Positions 44,112 to 54,682 are shown, counted from the stretch's first letter. The stretch is DNA of 64,000 nucleotides from Sandaracinaceae bacterium (GCA_020633055.1 JACKEJ010000006.1:910550-974549); one strand, 5' to 3'. Program-made: numbers and translations. The notes: generated from the letters alone by a model not told the origin.

Positions 44112-45023
44112 CTATCGCGCGGCGCGCCGCGCGTGGGCCGAACGGCGGCGCCACGTCACGAGGGCCAGCGTCGCGAGCGCCGTGAGCAGCGGCGACGCGA
44201 GGGAACCCTGAGCGCTCACCACGGCGTCGCACCGCGACGTGTGCGGGCTCGCGCCCCCGGAGCTGGCCCGCGAGAGCGCACCCTCCTGCGCGATGCTCAC
44301 GTCCGAACCAGCCACGGCGACGCGACCCCACTGGTCCACCAGGGAAGCACGCGCGCTCCGGCCGGCGAGGCGGTAGTCTCCCGGGGGTCGGTCGCCGCCG
44401 CAGTGTCCGCCCATGCTCCCGCCGATCTCCAATTCGCGCGCCGCCGACGCTAGGGCGCTCGACGGGATGTCCAGCTGGGCACGCGACCCGTCGAGCGCGA
44501 ACACCAGCGCGACCGCCTCGCGAGGCAACGGCGCACCGAGCGTGATGCGGTCCGTCCAGGTGCGCCCACCGTAGCGCCCCTCGGACTCTCGCTCGCGATG
44601 CACCACCGAGCTCACCTGTGGCGCGGCGAGGGGAGGGAGCGCGCGTGCCGCCACCGTGACGCTCACGGGTGCGCTCAACCCTTCGACCTGGTACGCGCCG
44701 GGCGCGAGCGACGGCTCGGCGTGGTAGGCCACGAGACCCGGTCCCACGAGCTCACCCGCGAGATCCTGTGCGAAGTCGTCTCCGCCCGTCACCCTCAGTG
44801 AGGGGGGCGCGATGGCGCCGTCGGACGTGTACACCTGCGTGCCGGTGCGGTCCATCGACACCACCAGCAGCAGCGGGAGCTCCGGCGGAAGCGGCTGGTC
44901 GGTGGGCGTGCGCAGCGTGACGTAGTATTGCGGCGCCGGGCACATCGCGCGTGCGGGCAGGGCGCTGGCCAGCAGCGACAGCATGAGCCAGCCGAGGGCC
45001 ACCCGAGTGCGTGAGGTCGTCAT
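44112..45023 (-). CDS. exported protein with MYXO-CTERM-like tail
   Basis: The protein is 303 residues. A signal peptide (MTTSRTRVALGWLML to ALPARA) precedes Cys-containing beta domains. The C terminus has a Cys (SRCDAVVS), about 10 residues, a hydrophobic helix (PLLTALATLALVTW) and a basic end RRRSAHARRAAR. This order matches the MYXO-CTERM sorting tail of myxobacteria, where the Cys may be lipidated after cleavage. It lies directly upstream of the rhomboid gene. The function of the beta-rich body is unknown. Confidence 0.7.
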   Translation of the reverse strand: MTTSRTRVALGWLMLSLLASALPARAMCPAPQYYVTLRTPTDQPLPPELPLLLVVSMDRTGTQVYTSDGAIAPPSLRVTGGDDFAQDLAGELVGPGLVAYHAEPSLAPGAYQVEGLSAPVSVTVAARALPPLAAPQVSSVVHRERESEGRYGGRTWTDRITLGAPLPREAVALVFALDGSRAQLDIPSSALASAARELEIGGSMGGHCGGDRPPGDYRLAGRSARASLVDQWGRVAVAGSDVSIAQEGALSRASSGGASPHTSRCDAVVSAQGSLASPLLTALATLALVTWRRRSAHARRAAR

Positions 45024-45115
45024 GGGGGGACTATAGCGTGCCGTCGTCGTGCCCTGGTCGCAGGCGACAGACCGTGTCGGGGGGCACCCCACGTCTCGGA
45101 CGCTCGGCGTAGAAC

Positions 45116-45129
45116 TAGAACGTGTTTCA
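45116..45129. promoter_or_regulatory. KstR-like operator upstream of FadD3-like gene
   Basis: TAGAACGTGTTTCA fits the mycobacterial KstR consensus TnnAACnnGTTnnA at every fixed base. It lies 29 bases upstream of the FadD3-like ATG at 45159. Its core AGAACGTGTT is identical to the site at 54572-54585 before hsaA. A TetR-type repressor gene was not seen in the window. Confidence 0.7.
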
Positions 45130-45158
45130 CTTTTCCCGAGTTCTGCTACGTTAGGCCC

Positions 45159-46754
45159 ATGAGTGAAGAATGCCCGCGTGGGGACCTCGAGTTCGGCACC
45201 ATCCCCGGCATGGTGGAGCGCTGCGCCGCGACCTACGGTGATGCGCTGGCCGTCGTGGACGGCGACGTGCGAATCAGCTTCGTCGACTTCGCGGCGCGCG
45301 TGGAGCAGGCGGCTCGAGCGTACATGGCGGCAGGCGTCGAGAAGGGCGACCGCGTCGCCATCTGGGCACCGAACATGTGGGAGTGGATGGTGGTGGCCGT
45401 GGGCGCGCACGCCGCGGGTGCGGTCGTGGTGCCCGTGAACACGCGGTACAAGGGCATCGAGGCCGCGTTCCTGCTCAAGAAGAGCGGCGCCAAGGTGTTG
45501 CTCACCGTGTCGGGCTTCCTCGGGAACGACTACATCGCGCTGCTCGCGTCCGCTGGGGAAGACCTCCCGGCGCTCACCAAGACGGTCATCCTGCGCGGCG
45601 ATGTCTCGGCGGGCAGCGAGTCGCTGGCCACCTTCTTGGCGGGCGCCGAGCGCGTCAGCGAGGCTGACGCCGCAGCCCGCCGCGCGGAGCTGAGCCCCGA
45701 CGACATCGCGGACGTGCTCTTCACGTCGGGCACCACGGGGGAGCCCAAGGGCGCGATGTGCAGCCACGCGCAGGACCTCCGCACCTTCCGCGCCTGGAGC
45801 TACATCGCGGGGTTGCGGCCGGGTGACCGCTACCTGGTGGTCATGCCCTTCTTCCACAGCTTCGGGTACAAGGCCGGCTGGCTGTCGGCCCTGATGAACG
45901 GCTGCACCACGTATCCCGAGCCCGTCTTCAGTGTCGACGTGGTGCTCGAGCGCACGCAGAAGGACGGCATCACCGTGCTGCCGGGCCCGCCCGCGCTCTA
46001 CCAGTCCATCCTCATGCACCCCAAGCGCGCGGACTACGACATCTCGTCGCTGCGCCTGGCAGTCACCGGTGCGGCGAGCATCCCCGTCGAGCTGATCGAG
46101 CGCATGCGCGACGAGCTTCGCTTCGACACGGTCATCACGGCCTACGGCCTCACGGAGAGCTGCGGCTGCGTGACCATGTGCCGTCAGGGGGACTCCCCCG
46201 AGACCATCGCGCAGACCTCCGGCCGGGCCATGCCAGACGTCGAGGTGCGCATCGTCGACGCCGACAACCAGCCGGTGCCCGTGAACGAGCCGGGAGAGAT
46301 CGTGCTGCGCGGCTACAACGTGATGGTGGGCTACCTCGACGCCGAGGAGCAGACCCGCGAGGCCATCGACGCCGACGGGTGGCTCCACACGGGCGACGTG
46401 GGGACCCTCGACGAGCAGGGCAACATCCGCATCACCGACCGCATGAAGGACATGTTCATCGTCGGGGGGTTCAACGCCTATCCGGCCGAGATCGAGAACA
46501 CGTTGCTGCGTATGCCGGGCGTGGGCGAGGTGGCCGTCATCGGCGTGCCCGACGAGCGCTTGGGTGAGGTGGGCATGGCGTTCGTGGTGCTCGCCCCCGG
46601 TGCCAGCGTCACGCCTGAACAGATCCTCGCGTGGTCGCGCGACAACATGGCGAACTTCAAGGTGCCGCGCAGCGCCAAGGTGGTCGACGCGCTCCCGCGG
46701 AATCCCACCGGCAAGGTCCAGAAGTTCAAGCTGCGGGAGTCCCTCGATGTCTGA
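45159..46754 (+). CDS. FadD3-like acyl-CoA synthetase
   Basis: The protein is 531 residues. The ANL motifs are intact: LFTSGTTGEPKGAM, the AMP site TAYGLTESCG, WLHTGDVG, and the catalytic Lys in NPTGKVQK. PFFHSFGYKAG and ITVLPGPPALYQSIL resemble FadD3, which activates HIP, the steroid C/D-ring propionate left after ring A/B removal; other short-chain CoA ligases share parts. The KstR-like site just upstream and the hsa genes 9 kb away support that role. Its stop overlaps the SDR start by 8 bases. Confidence 0.8.
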   Translation: MSEECPRGDLEFGTIPGMVERCAATYGDALAVVDGDVRISFVDFAARVEQAARAYMAAGVEKGDRVAIWAPNMWEWMVVAVGAHAAGAVVVPVNTRYKGIEAAFLLKKSGAKVLLTVSGFLGNDYIALLASAGEDLPALTKTVILRGDVSAGSESLATFLAGAERVSEADAAARRAELSPDDIADVLFTSGTTGEPKGAMCSHAQDLRTFRAWSYIAGLRPGDRYLVVMPFFHSFGYKAGWLSALMNGCTTYPEPVFSVDVVLERTQKDGITVLPGPPALYQSILMHPKRADYDISSLRLAVTGAASIPVELIERMRDELRFDTVITAYGLTESCGCVTMCRQGDSPETIAQTSGRAMPDVEVRIVDADNQPVPVNEPGEIVLRGYNVMVGYLDAEEQTREAIDADGWLHTGDVGTLDEQGNIRITDRMKDMFIVGGFNAYPAEIENTLLRMPGVGEVAVIGVPDERLGEVGMAFVVLAPGASVTPEQILAWSRDNMANFKVPRSAKVVDALPRNPTGKVQKFKLRESLDV

Positions 46755-47520
46755 GTCCGTGTTTCCCGAGGGGGTCGCCCTCGTCATCGGTGGGAGCGGC
46801 GGCGTCGGCCGCGTCATCGCCACGACCCTCGCCCAGCAGGGGTGTGATGTGGCCGTGACCTTCCGCTCGAACGAAGCGGCGGCGCAGGCCGTGGTCGCAG
46901 AGATCGAGGGCATGGGCCGGCGCGCCTCGGCTCACCCGCTGTCGTTGACGGACGAGCCCAGCGTGGGCGCCTGCGTCGCGGCGGTGACGGAGCGCTACGG
47001 GCGCCTGCACACCGTGGTGCACGCCGCGGGCAGCCCCATCGACCAGCCCTATTTCTCCGGGGTCACGCCCGAGCAGTGGCGCGGCGTGATGGACGCCGAC
47101 GTGAACGGCTTCTTCCACGTCGCACACCACGCGCTCGCCCCGCTCAAGGCGGGCGGCGGCGGGTCGTTCGTCTACATCAGCAGCGCCGGGCTCGCGCGCT
47201 ACCCCACCGGAGACGTGCTCTCGGTGGCCCCCAAGGGGGCGGTGGAGGCCCTGCTGCGCGCCATCGCCAAGGAGGAGGGGCGCTTTGGGGTGCGCGCCAA
47301 CAGCGTCGCGCTCGGTGTCATCGACGCGGGCATGTTCCACCGCCTGGTCGAGACGGGTGAGCTCAACCAGGCGTACCTCGACGCGTCGAAGCGCAACATT
47401 GCGTTGCGGCGCTTCGGGCGTGCGGAGGAGGTGGCCGAGGCGGTGGCGTTCCTTTCGTCTTCGCGCGCCAGCTACATCACGGGCCAGACGCTCATGCTGG
47501 ACGGCGGCTACAGCATCTGA
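46747..47520 (+). CDS. SDR-family protein lacking the catalytic Tyr
   Basis: The protein is 257 residues with the Rossmann motif LVIGGSGGVGRVI. YISSAGLARY gives the catalytic Ser region, but in DVLSVAPKGAVEAL the usual Tyr four residues before Lys163 is Ser159. The enoyl-reductase (FabL-type) Tyr seven residues before Lys is Asp156. RYP (Tyr152) and the C-terminal GQTLMLDGGYSI are typical. It overlaps the FadD3-like stop by 8 bases, so it is co-translated. It may use another residue, or bind without reducing. Confidence 0.85.
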   Translation: MSESVFPEGVALVIGGSGGVGRVIATTLAQQGCDVAVTFRSNEAAAQAVVAEIEGMGRRASAHPLSLTDEPSVGACVAAVTERYGRLHTVVHAAGSPIDQPYFSGVTPEQWRGVMDADVNGFFHVAHHALAPLKAGGGGSFVYISSAGLARYPTGDVLSVAPKGAVEALLRAIAKEEGRFGVRANSVALGVIDAGMFHRLVETGELNQAYLDASKRNIALRRFGRAEEVAEAVAFLSSSRASYITGQTLMLDGGYSI

Positions 47521-47641
47521 CGGAGTGGCCCATGGCGTGCGGGCCATCGAGGGGCGGCCCGGCCGGAGCACGGCAGCCCGGGAGCGTCGCGCGTCGCGGA
47601 GCGGTGGCGCCGCGGTGCGCTGTCCGACAGCGCGCGCCCGA

Positions 47642-48073
47642 TCAGGCGGGGCGCAGCGTGAGCATGCCCGTCAGCGCCTCCACCCCCTCCGGGGCGTTCC
47701 ACGGCTCGATGACCTGCGCTTGCACCGCGTCGTACGCGAAGCATAGGTCCAGCGGCCCCGTCGCGGCGAGGTCGAGGGCGAAGCCCACGTCGAGCAGCGT
47801 GGACACTCGCGCCCCGATGACCACCTTCGTGAAGGCGTCGGGCGGGTGCAGCACGTTGGTGTCGGCGAAGGACACGCGCACGTATGGGCGGTGGGGCTTC
47901 GGCGGTGAGATGCGCAGCGAGCGCGGATAGCTCTGGGAGAACCCGAACACGCGGATGGCGGTCCGCCCGTGGTTCTCGATGTGCAGCGGCAGCTGCAAGG
48001 GCGCGCCAGGCGCGACAGGGTCGATGCCCAAGCGCACACCATCGAACGTAGGACCCCAGGCCGTGTCGGTCAT
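47642..48073 (-). CDS. hypothetical beta-rich protein
   Basis: The protein is 143 residues from the ATG at 48073. It is beta-rich with LQLPLHIENHGRTAIRVFGF, which looks like a C2/immunoglobulin-like strand pair. There is no signal peptide or membrane segment. It is convergent with the SDR gene and downstream of the hybrid kinase gene. The family is not recognised. The 121-base gap to the SDR gene is GC-rich and holds no clear signal. Confidence 0.5.
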   Translation of the reverse strand: MTDTAWGPTFDGVRLGIDPVAPGAPLQLPLHIENHGRTAIRVFGFSQSYPRSLRISPPKPHRPYVRVSFADTNVLHPPDAFTKVVIGARVSTLLDVGFALDLAATGPLDLCFAYDAVQAQVIEPWNAPEGVEALTGMLTLRPA

Positions 48074-48140
48074 TGCGCCGGAGCGTAGCAGGCTCGACGC
48101 CCTTCGACCGCACAAGGCGGCCCGAGACGCGAACGTTGCG

Positions 48141-49787
<1,647 letters not shown>

Positions 49788-49852
49788 GAGCAGTCGCGTG
49801 GCAGCCTACCAGATGCGCGACGCAGGAGGGGCAGTGATCGGTGAGGGGGCGT

Positions 49853-50932
49853 TCATTCGCAATGGACGATTGCGCCCATACGGGTGAACCCGGCGCCTTG
49901 CGCATAGAGTCCCAAGATGGCGCCGGTCGGTAGGCGGCCGCGCTCCCGTGCGGCGTGCCAGTTCACCACGGGACCACAGCCCCCCAGGTGTCCGATCGAT
50001 GCGTACGTGTCGACCGCGGCATCGTCTCCCAAGTCCAGACACTCCGCGATGGCCGCGCCGGTCCAGCCGCGCGGCTGGACCGAGCAAAGCGTGTCCAGCT
50101 GCTGGACGCGGATGCCCTCGGCGCGCGCGGTCTCCTCCATCGTCGCGACCCCCATGCGGACGGTCTCCTTCATGAGGTACCGCGCCCCCTCGCCGTCGAC
50201 GCTGCCGAGCCGCGACGCGCCCCCGGCGCAGAACCACGGGGCGTCGTCAGGGTCGCCGTCGCGCACGAACGCCACCGATAGATAGTGCTCGCCAAGGGTG
50301 ACTCCGTGGATCGCCCCCACTCGGAACGGTCCTGGCGCGCGCGTGACGACGAAGGCGCTCGCGCCATCCCCGAGTCCCGGCGATGCAGGGTGGGACATCG
50401 GGAACGCGCGCAACATCAAGTGCGACTGCGTGGCCAAGACGACGCGCGCCTGCCCGGACGCCACCAGCGCCGCGGCCGTCTGCAGCTGCACGAGGGCGCT
50501 GGCGCAAGCTGCGTCGACCCCCCACGCGGTGGCGCGGCGTGCACCGATGGCGTGCGCCACGTAGTTGGCGGAGGATGGCGTCACGCGGTCGGGCACCATC
50601 GCCCACGACAGGACGACGTCGACCTCTTCACCACTCAGGTTGGCATCGGCCAGGGCCCGGTGGGCCGCCTGCGTCTCGGCTTCACGCGCCGTCATCGCGT
50701 CTTCAGCCACGCGACGCTCGCGCACCCCGAGGAACGCATCCGCGCGCTCACGCTCGATGTAGCGCGCCGAGACTGCGCCGGCGCGGTCCGTCGTGTGCGT
50801 GGGGATGTCGACGAACGAACGGTCCGCTGAGACGCTCTCGCGGCGTGCGTTCCATTCGGCAGGCCACGCGTCGTTGGTCCGAACGGTGTCCGGGAGCCAC
50901 GTGCCGAGACCGCTGACGTACGCGGCCGTCAT
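49853..50932 (-). CDS. KAS III-like thiolase-fold enzyme
   Basis: The protein is 359 residues. It has the FabH-like fold with the nucleophile Cys143 in GVDAACASALVQL. The usual HQAN segment reads SVQPRGW, so the catalytic His is absent, and the Asn motif GNxS is IGHLGGCGP, so His replaces Asn. The triad is thus altered, as in acyltransferase and condensing variants outside fatty acid synthesis. Its ATG overlaps the stop of the TPP-enzyme gene (ATGA), so the two are coupled. Substrate unknown. Confidence 0.8.
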   Translation of the reverse strand: MTAAYVSGLGTWLPDTVRTNDAWPAEWNARRESVSADRSFVDIPTHTTDRAGAVSARYIERERADAFLGVRERRVAEDAMTAREAETQAAHRALADANLSGEEVDVVLSWAMVPDRVTPSSANYVAHAIGARRATAWGVDAACASALVQLQTAAALVASGQARVVLATQSHLMLRAFPMSHPASPGLGDGASAFVVTRAPGPFRVGAIHGVTLGEHYLSVAFVRDGDPDDAPWFCAGGASRLGSVDGEGARYLMKETVRMGVATMEETARAEGIRVQQLDTLCSVQPRGWTGAAIAECLDLGDDAAVDTYASIGHLGGCGPVVNWHAARERGRLPTGAILGLYAQGAGFTRMGAIVHCE

Positions 50933-52785
50933 CGGCCGCTCGCTCCCGTTGCGAGCATGGACATGTGCTGTAGGGCCTCGACGCGACCTCCGCCACGAAT
51001 GCGGCTCTCCCTGTCGATGCGGATGTCCAGCAGCAGCGGTCCACCAAAGGGTCGTAGGTCGCTGAGGAGCTGCGGCGTGATCTCCCCCGGCCGCTCGATC
51101 ACCGCGGCGGGCATCCCGATGGCGCGTGACCACGAAGCAAAGTCCACGTGGGGCGACTCCCAGGCGTCCGCCTGGCCGAAGATCTGCTTCATGCCGTGGT
51201 GAACCATGTTGTAGCGGGCGTCGTTGAACACGGCGAACACCACCGGGAGGCGCTCCCGCACGGCGACCAGCGCTTCCATGCCAGCCATCTGCATGCCGCC
51301 GTCGCCGCACACGCAGACCACGGGGCGTGCTCGATCGGCGAGGGCGACGCCGACCGACCCCGCGATACCCGAGCCCATGCTGCCGAGGTTCAGGTGGATC
51401 TGGAACTGATCGCTCGAGGTCGCCACCAAGTAGTGGAGCGCGAACAACATGTGTTCCCCGATGTCCGTGATGAAGCGCGTGTCTGGCGCCATCGCAGCCT
51501 GTACGTCGGCGAGGGCGCGGTGCGGGCGGATGCGCGGTGCGTCGTCGCCGGCGAAGTCCGGGACGTCGAACGCCGACTCGCGCTTGATGGCGCGGAGCGT
51601 GGCGTGGCACGCGCCGTTGCGCAGCCCCTCGCGCGCGGCGACCTCGTAAGCCGTGTCCGCGAACGCTCCGACGTCCGCCTGGATGGCGAGCGCCGTTGGC
51701 GCGTTCCGGTTGAACACGGCGGGGTTGATGTCCACGTGGACGAGCCGGCCTCCGGCCCCGATGTACGGGGTGGGTCCCATCGACGTGTCGTCGAGGTCGG
51801 TCCCGAGCACGATGGCGACGTCCACGGGCTCCGCCGTGTAGCGACGCGCCCACATCGAGGCTGCCATCCCCCCCGTGCGCAGCGAACGGGGGTGCAGCTC
51901 GCTCACCACGCCCTTGGCGCGCGGCGTCGTGACGAAGGGAACATCCAGGAGGTCGACCAAGCGCTGGATGGCGGGCTCGTGTCCGCGGCACGCACCACCC
52001 AGGACGATCAGCGGGCGGGTGGCACCGGACAGCCAGCGCATGGCCGTCTCCGTGGCCGTCGCATCAGGGGCCATCACGTACCGCTTGGCGGCCGGGGTGA
52101 CGGGGACCTCCGGCGCGGGCGCGGTGGCTCGATCGAGCGGGACGACGAGCAGAGCCGGTCCCGGGTCCATGGGGGCGTTCGCCATGTCGAGGGCAGCCAG
52201 CGCTTGGGTCGCTGCCGAGCGTGCGTGCGCGACGCGGACGCGACCGCGCGTGATGGGCGCCAGGATTTGCTCGACGCCGAGCCCTGCGGGGCCCGAGTCC
52301 TGTGCCAGGCAGCCTCCGTGGGTCGCCCACGGCACGTCGCCGCAGATGACCAGCATGGGGATCCGCTCGAGGCTAGCCGACGCGATGCCGGTCACCGTGT
52401 TCGTGATGCCCGGTCCCGCGGTCACCACGACGCATGGTGTCTTGCCGCTCGCGCGCTGGTACGCCGCCGCGGCGAACGCAGCGTTGGACTCGTGGCGTGA
52501 CTCGATCAGTGTCACCCCGTTCGTCATCCTGAGCGCCTCGAAGATTGGGCAGACGGGGCCGCCGGGGATTCCGAAGTAGGTGTCGACGCCACGCTCGAGG
52601 AGCGCCTGCACGAGTCGCATCGCGGCGGCGTCGGGCGCGAGCGACGATGAGAGCGGTGCGCTCAGGATGCCGCGGATGTCGGACCCACGGTCCCCGTCGG
52701 GGGCAGAGTCACGGTGCGCGTCCGGCTCGTGGGCCGGGTCGAGTGGGAGGGCGGTTGCGGCGGAGGGGGAAGCGGAGCGGGTCAT
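50929..52785 (-). CDS. TPP-dependent acetolactate-synthase-like enzyme
   Basis: The protein is about 618 residues; ATG at 52785 is used and GTG at 52806 is possible. The N-terminal TPP-binding domain has GIPGGPVCPIFEAL, the activating Glu in RHESNAA, and TAGPGITN. The C-terminal domain has the TPP/Mg motif GDGGMQMAGMEAL with the Asn in VFNDARYN. It would join or decarboxylate a 2-oxo acid. Coupling to a KAS III-like enzyme suggests an unusual acyl condensation rather than branched-chain amino acid synthesis. The N-terminal 60 residues are disordered. Confidence 0.85.
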   Translation of the reverse strand: MTRSASPSAATALPLDPAHEPDAHRDSAPDGDRGSDIRGILSAPLSSSLAPDAAAMRLVQALLERGVDTYFGIPGGPVCPIFEALRMTNGVTLIESRHESNAAFAAAAYQRASGKTPCVVVTAGPGITNTVTGIASASLERIPMLVICGDVPWATHGGCLAQDSGPAGLGVEQILAPITRGRVRVAHARSAATQALAALDMANAPMDPGPALLVVPLDRATAPAPEVPVTPAAKRYVMAPDATATETAMRWLSGATRPLIVLGGACRGHEPAIQRLVDLLDVPFVTTPRAKGVVSELHPRSLRTGGMAASMWARRYTAEPVDVAIVLGTDLDDTSMGPTPYIGAGGRLVHVDINPAVFNRNAPTALAIQADVGAFADTAYEVAAREGLRNGACHATLRAIKRESAFDVPDFAGDDAPRIRPHRALADVQAAMAPDTRFITDIGEHMLFALHYLVATSSDQFQIHLNLGSMGSGIAGSVGVALADRARPVVCVCGDGGMQMAGMEALVAVRERLPVVFAVFNDARYNMVHHGMKQIFGQADAWESPHVDFASWSRAIGMPAAVIERPGEITPQLLSDLRPFGGPLLLDIRIDRESRIRGGGRVEALQHMSMLATGASGR

Positions 52786-52842
52786 GAATGCCCGGCTAGC
52801 AGGCACTATGCCATGACTGGATACCTACAGAAAGAGTGCTGG

Positions 52843-52870
52843 ACTTTGAAAATTTCGAAATTTCAAGTCT
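52843..52870. promoter_or_regulatory. AT-rich dyad upstream of the TPP-enzyme gene
   Basis: AAATTTCGAAATTT (52851-52864) is a perfect 14-base palindrome. Flanking GACTT and AAGTC extend it into an imperfect 28-base dyad. The stretch is AT-rich within very GC-rich DNA and lies between the stop of the DUF2378 gene and the start of the TPP-enzyme gene, so it is a probable operator for the latter. Confidence 0.5.
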
Positions 52871-52939
52871 TGATCTTTCCGCGCTGGTTCGCGTGGCGCA
52901 CGGAATCGCCGGCGAATGCGGACGCCATGGCGGCTGGGG

Positions 52940-53533
52940 CTACCACCTGATGACGTGGCGCCCATCGTAGGGGCCGTCCAGCTCGACGGTGAACGTGCCC
53001 TCGACCCCGACGGACTCGAACGTCCCCACCCCAGCGCCGAGCATGTACGACTCGATCCACGCGTACTCCTGCTCGAAGTGCATGAGCGCCGTACGCTCGC
53101 TCGTCCGCTCCAGCCGCCACCGTCCGTAGGTTGCAGACTGCCGCCGTCCGGCCACGCCCTGTTGGAGGACACGGAACGGATCCTCCGAGAGCAGGCGCAA
53201 CATCGTCCGGCCGAGCAGGCTGCGGGAGAAGTACACCGCGTTGTCGCGCCCGACCTCGTGCATGCCCGCGTGGACCTCTTCGGGGGACCGCAGGAGCGCA
53301 CCGGCGACGGCGACGTGCTCGAGCAGCTCACCCGCGGGGTACATGCGAAGGGGCGAGTATGTCTCCGGCATGAGACGTTGGTATGCTGCCAGCTTCCCGG
53401 CCCGTTCGAGCATCCCACTCACCGCGTTGAAGTACATGCCCCGCCACTTGGCGGATGGCGGGATGATCGCGAGCCGCACCTGCAGATCGCAGTGTTGCGA
53501 GATCTCATCGAGCAGGCGTTCACGCTCGTCCAC
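52940..53533 (-). CDS. DUF2378 (TIGR02265) family protein
   Basis: The protein is 197 residues from a GTG. AKWRGMYFNAVSGML, LLGRTMLRLLSEDPFRVL and the final GVGTFESVGVEGTFTVEL match the M. xanthus paralogous family TIGR02265/DUF2378 in order. These proteins are almost limited to myxobacteria and their function is unknown. It lies upstream of the TPP-enzyme gene on the same strand but is separated from it by the AT-rich dyad. Confidence 0.8.
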   Translation of the reverse strand: MDERERLLDEISQHCDLQVRLAIIPPSAKWRGMYFNAVSGMLERAGKLAAYQRLMPETYSPLRMYPAGELLEHVAVAGALLRSPEEVHAGMHEVGRDNAVYFSRSLLGRTMLRLLSEDPFRVLQQGVAGRRQSATYGRWRLERTSERTALMHFEQEYAWIESYMLGAGVGTFESVGVEGTFTVELDGPYDGRHVIRW

Positions 53534-53626
53534 GGCGGGAGCATACTGCGACTGGCCGGAAGTGCGGTCCGAAATGTCGTGCTGGGGTGGAAACTTCGAA
53601 TACTGAGCGGATCCGGTGCCTGGAGT

Positions 53627-54505
53627 TCAAGCCAGCTTGAACACGCGGCGGGCGTTTTCGTGGAGGAATTTGGGCCACACCTCCGGCTTGAAGGGGACGT
53701 CCTTCATGTCGGTCATGATGCGCTCCAACGAGAGACCCATGGGGAAGTACCCTGCGTACATGATCTTGTCCGCGCCGCGCGTGTTGGCGTACTGGATGAT
53801 GGCCTTGGGGTAGTGCTTCGGCCGGAAGGCGCTGGTGCAGTAGTACAGGTTCGGGTACTTGAGCATCAGCTTGATGGCCAGGTCGACCCAGGGCTCGGCC
53901 CCGTGGCGCATGACGAAGCGCAGCTCGGGGAAGAACCAGCAGACCTCGTCGATGAGCTCCACCTTCTGGGGGGCCATGGGCAGGCGTGGGCCCGGGACGC
54001 CCACCGTCAGAGACACAGGGATGTCCAGCTCGCAGCACGCCGCGTAGATGGGGTACCACTTCTTGTCGTTGATGGGCACCTGCGGGCAGAGGCCCGAGGG
54101 GAAGCCGGTCACGCACTTGATGCCGTACTGCTTGTGCAGCTGCTTGATCTTGCGGACCTCGTCCATCCCGAGGTTGGGGTCTGCGCCGTAGCAGGCGAAG
54201 AAGCGGTCCGGGTGTCGCTCGATGGCGCCGACGTTCTGGTTCTTGTCCGTGTTGACGCTGATCATCGCCTGGGCGATGCCCCAGCGGTCCATCTCGCTCA
54301 GCGTGTAGGCGACGTAGTCCTCGTGCTTCCCCGTGTCCGGGATGTCCTTGAACATGTACTGCGCGGGCATCTTGAAGACGCTGCGGCTCTCCTCGTCGCG
54401 CAGCAGGGGCTTCATGGACTCGTACCAGGCGCTGTTGTCCTCGCCGGGGATCTGGAGCATCAGGTCGATGGCGCGGTAGTCTTTGGGGTCTGCAGGGAGA
54501 GACAT
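53627..54505 (-). CDS. amidohydrolase-2 family protein
   Basis: The protein is 292 residues of the Amidohydro_2 (ACMSD-like) barrel family, which includes decarboxylases and hydrolases. Visible landmarks are YGADPNLGMDEVRKIKQL, TGFPSG, ELRFVMRHGAEPW (a metal-ligand-type His) and KIMYAGYFPMG with a late His in FLHENARRVF. The N-terminal HxH metal pair is not seen; the start reads RAIDLMLQIP, so metal binding may be partial. It diverges from hsaA across the KstR-like site, so it is probably in the same regulon. Confidence 0.8.
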   Translation of the reverse strand: MSLPADPKDYRAIDLMLQIPGEDNSAWYESMKPLLRDEESRSVFKMPAQYMFKDIPDTGKHEDYVAYTLSEMDRWGIAQAMISVNTDKNQNVGAIERHPDRFFACYGADPNLGMDEVRKIKQLHKQYGIKCVTGFPSGLCPQVPINDKKWYPIYAACCELDIPVSLTVGVPGPRLPMAPQKVELIDEVCWFFPELRFVMRHGAEPWVDLAIKLMLKYPNLYYCTSAFRPKHYPKAIIQYANTRGADKIMYAGYFPMGLSLERIMTDMKDVPFKPEVWPKFLHENARRVFKLA

Positions 54506-54571
54506 GCGGGGACTTTCGGCTGGGGGCTCGAATAGCGGCGGGCGCGGCTGGACAGCGGCACCTGCGTGAGA

Positions 54572-54585
54572 TAGAACGTGTTCTA
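54572..54585. promoter_or_regulatory. KstR-like operator between amidohydrolase and hsaA genes
   Basis: TAGAACGTGTTCTA fits the KstR consensus TnnAACnnGTTnnA exactly, with symmetric TAGAAC and GTTCTA arms around GT. It lies 66 bases from the amidohydrolase ATG and 97 bases from the hsaA ATG, so one site could control both. Its core matches the site at 45116-45129. Confidence 0.75.
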
Positions 54586-54682
54586 CTTTATGGCGCACGG
54601 CGCGCTCCACGCAAGCCGTCGCGCACGCGAGCAGCAGAAACCCCCACCCGAAGCCGCGGCCCTGCCGCAGTACGAGGATTCC

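Noticed and set aside
44112..46913. Minus-strand frame of 933 codons
   Set aside because: Only the last 303 codons (from 45023) look coding. The rest is antisense to the FadD3-like gene and crosses its promoter and KstR-like site.
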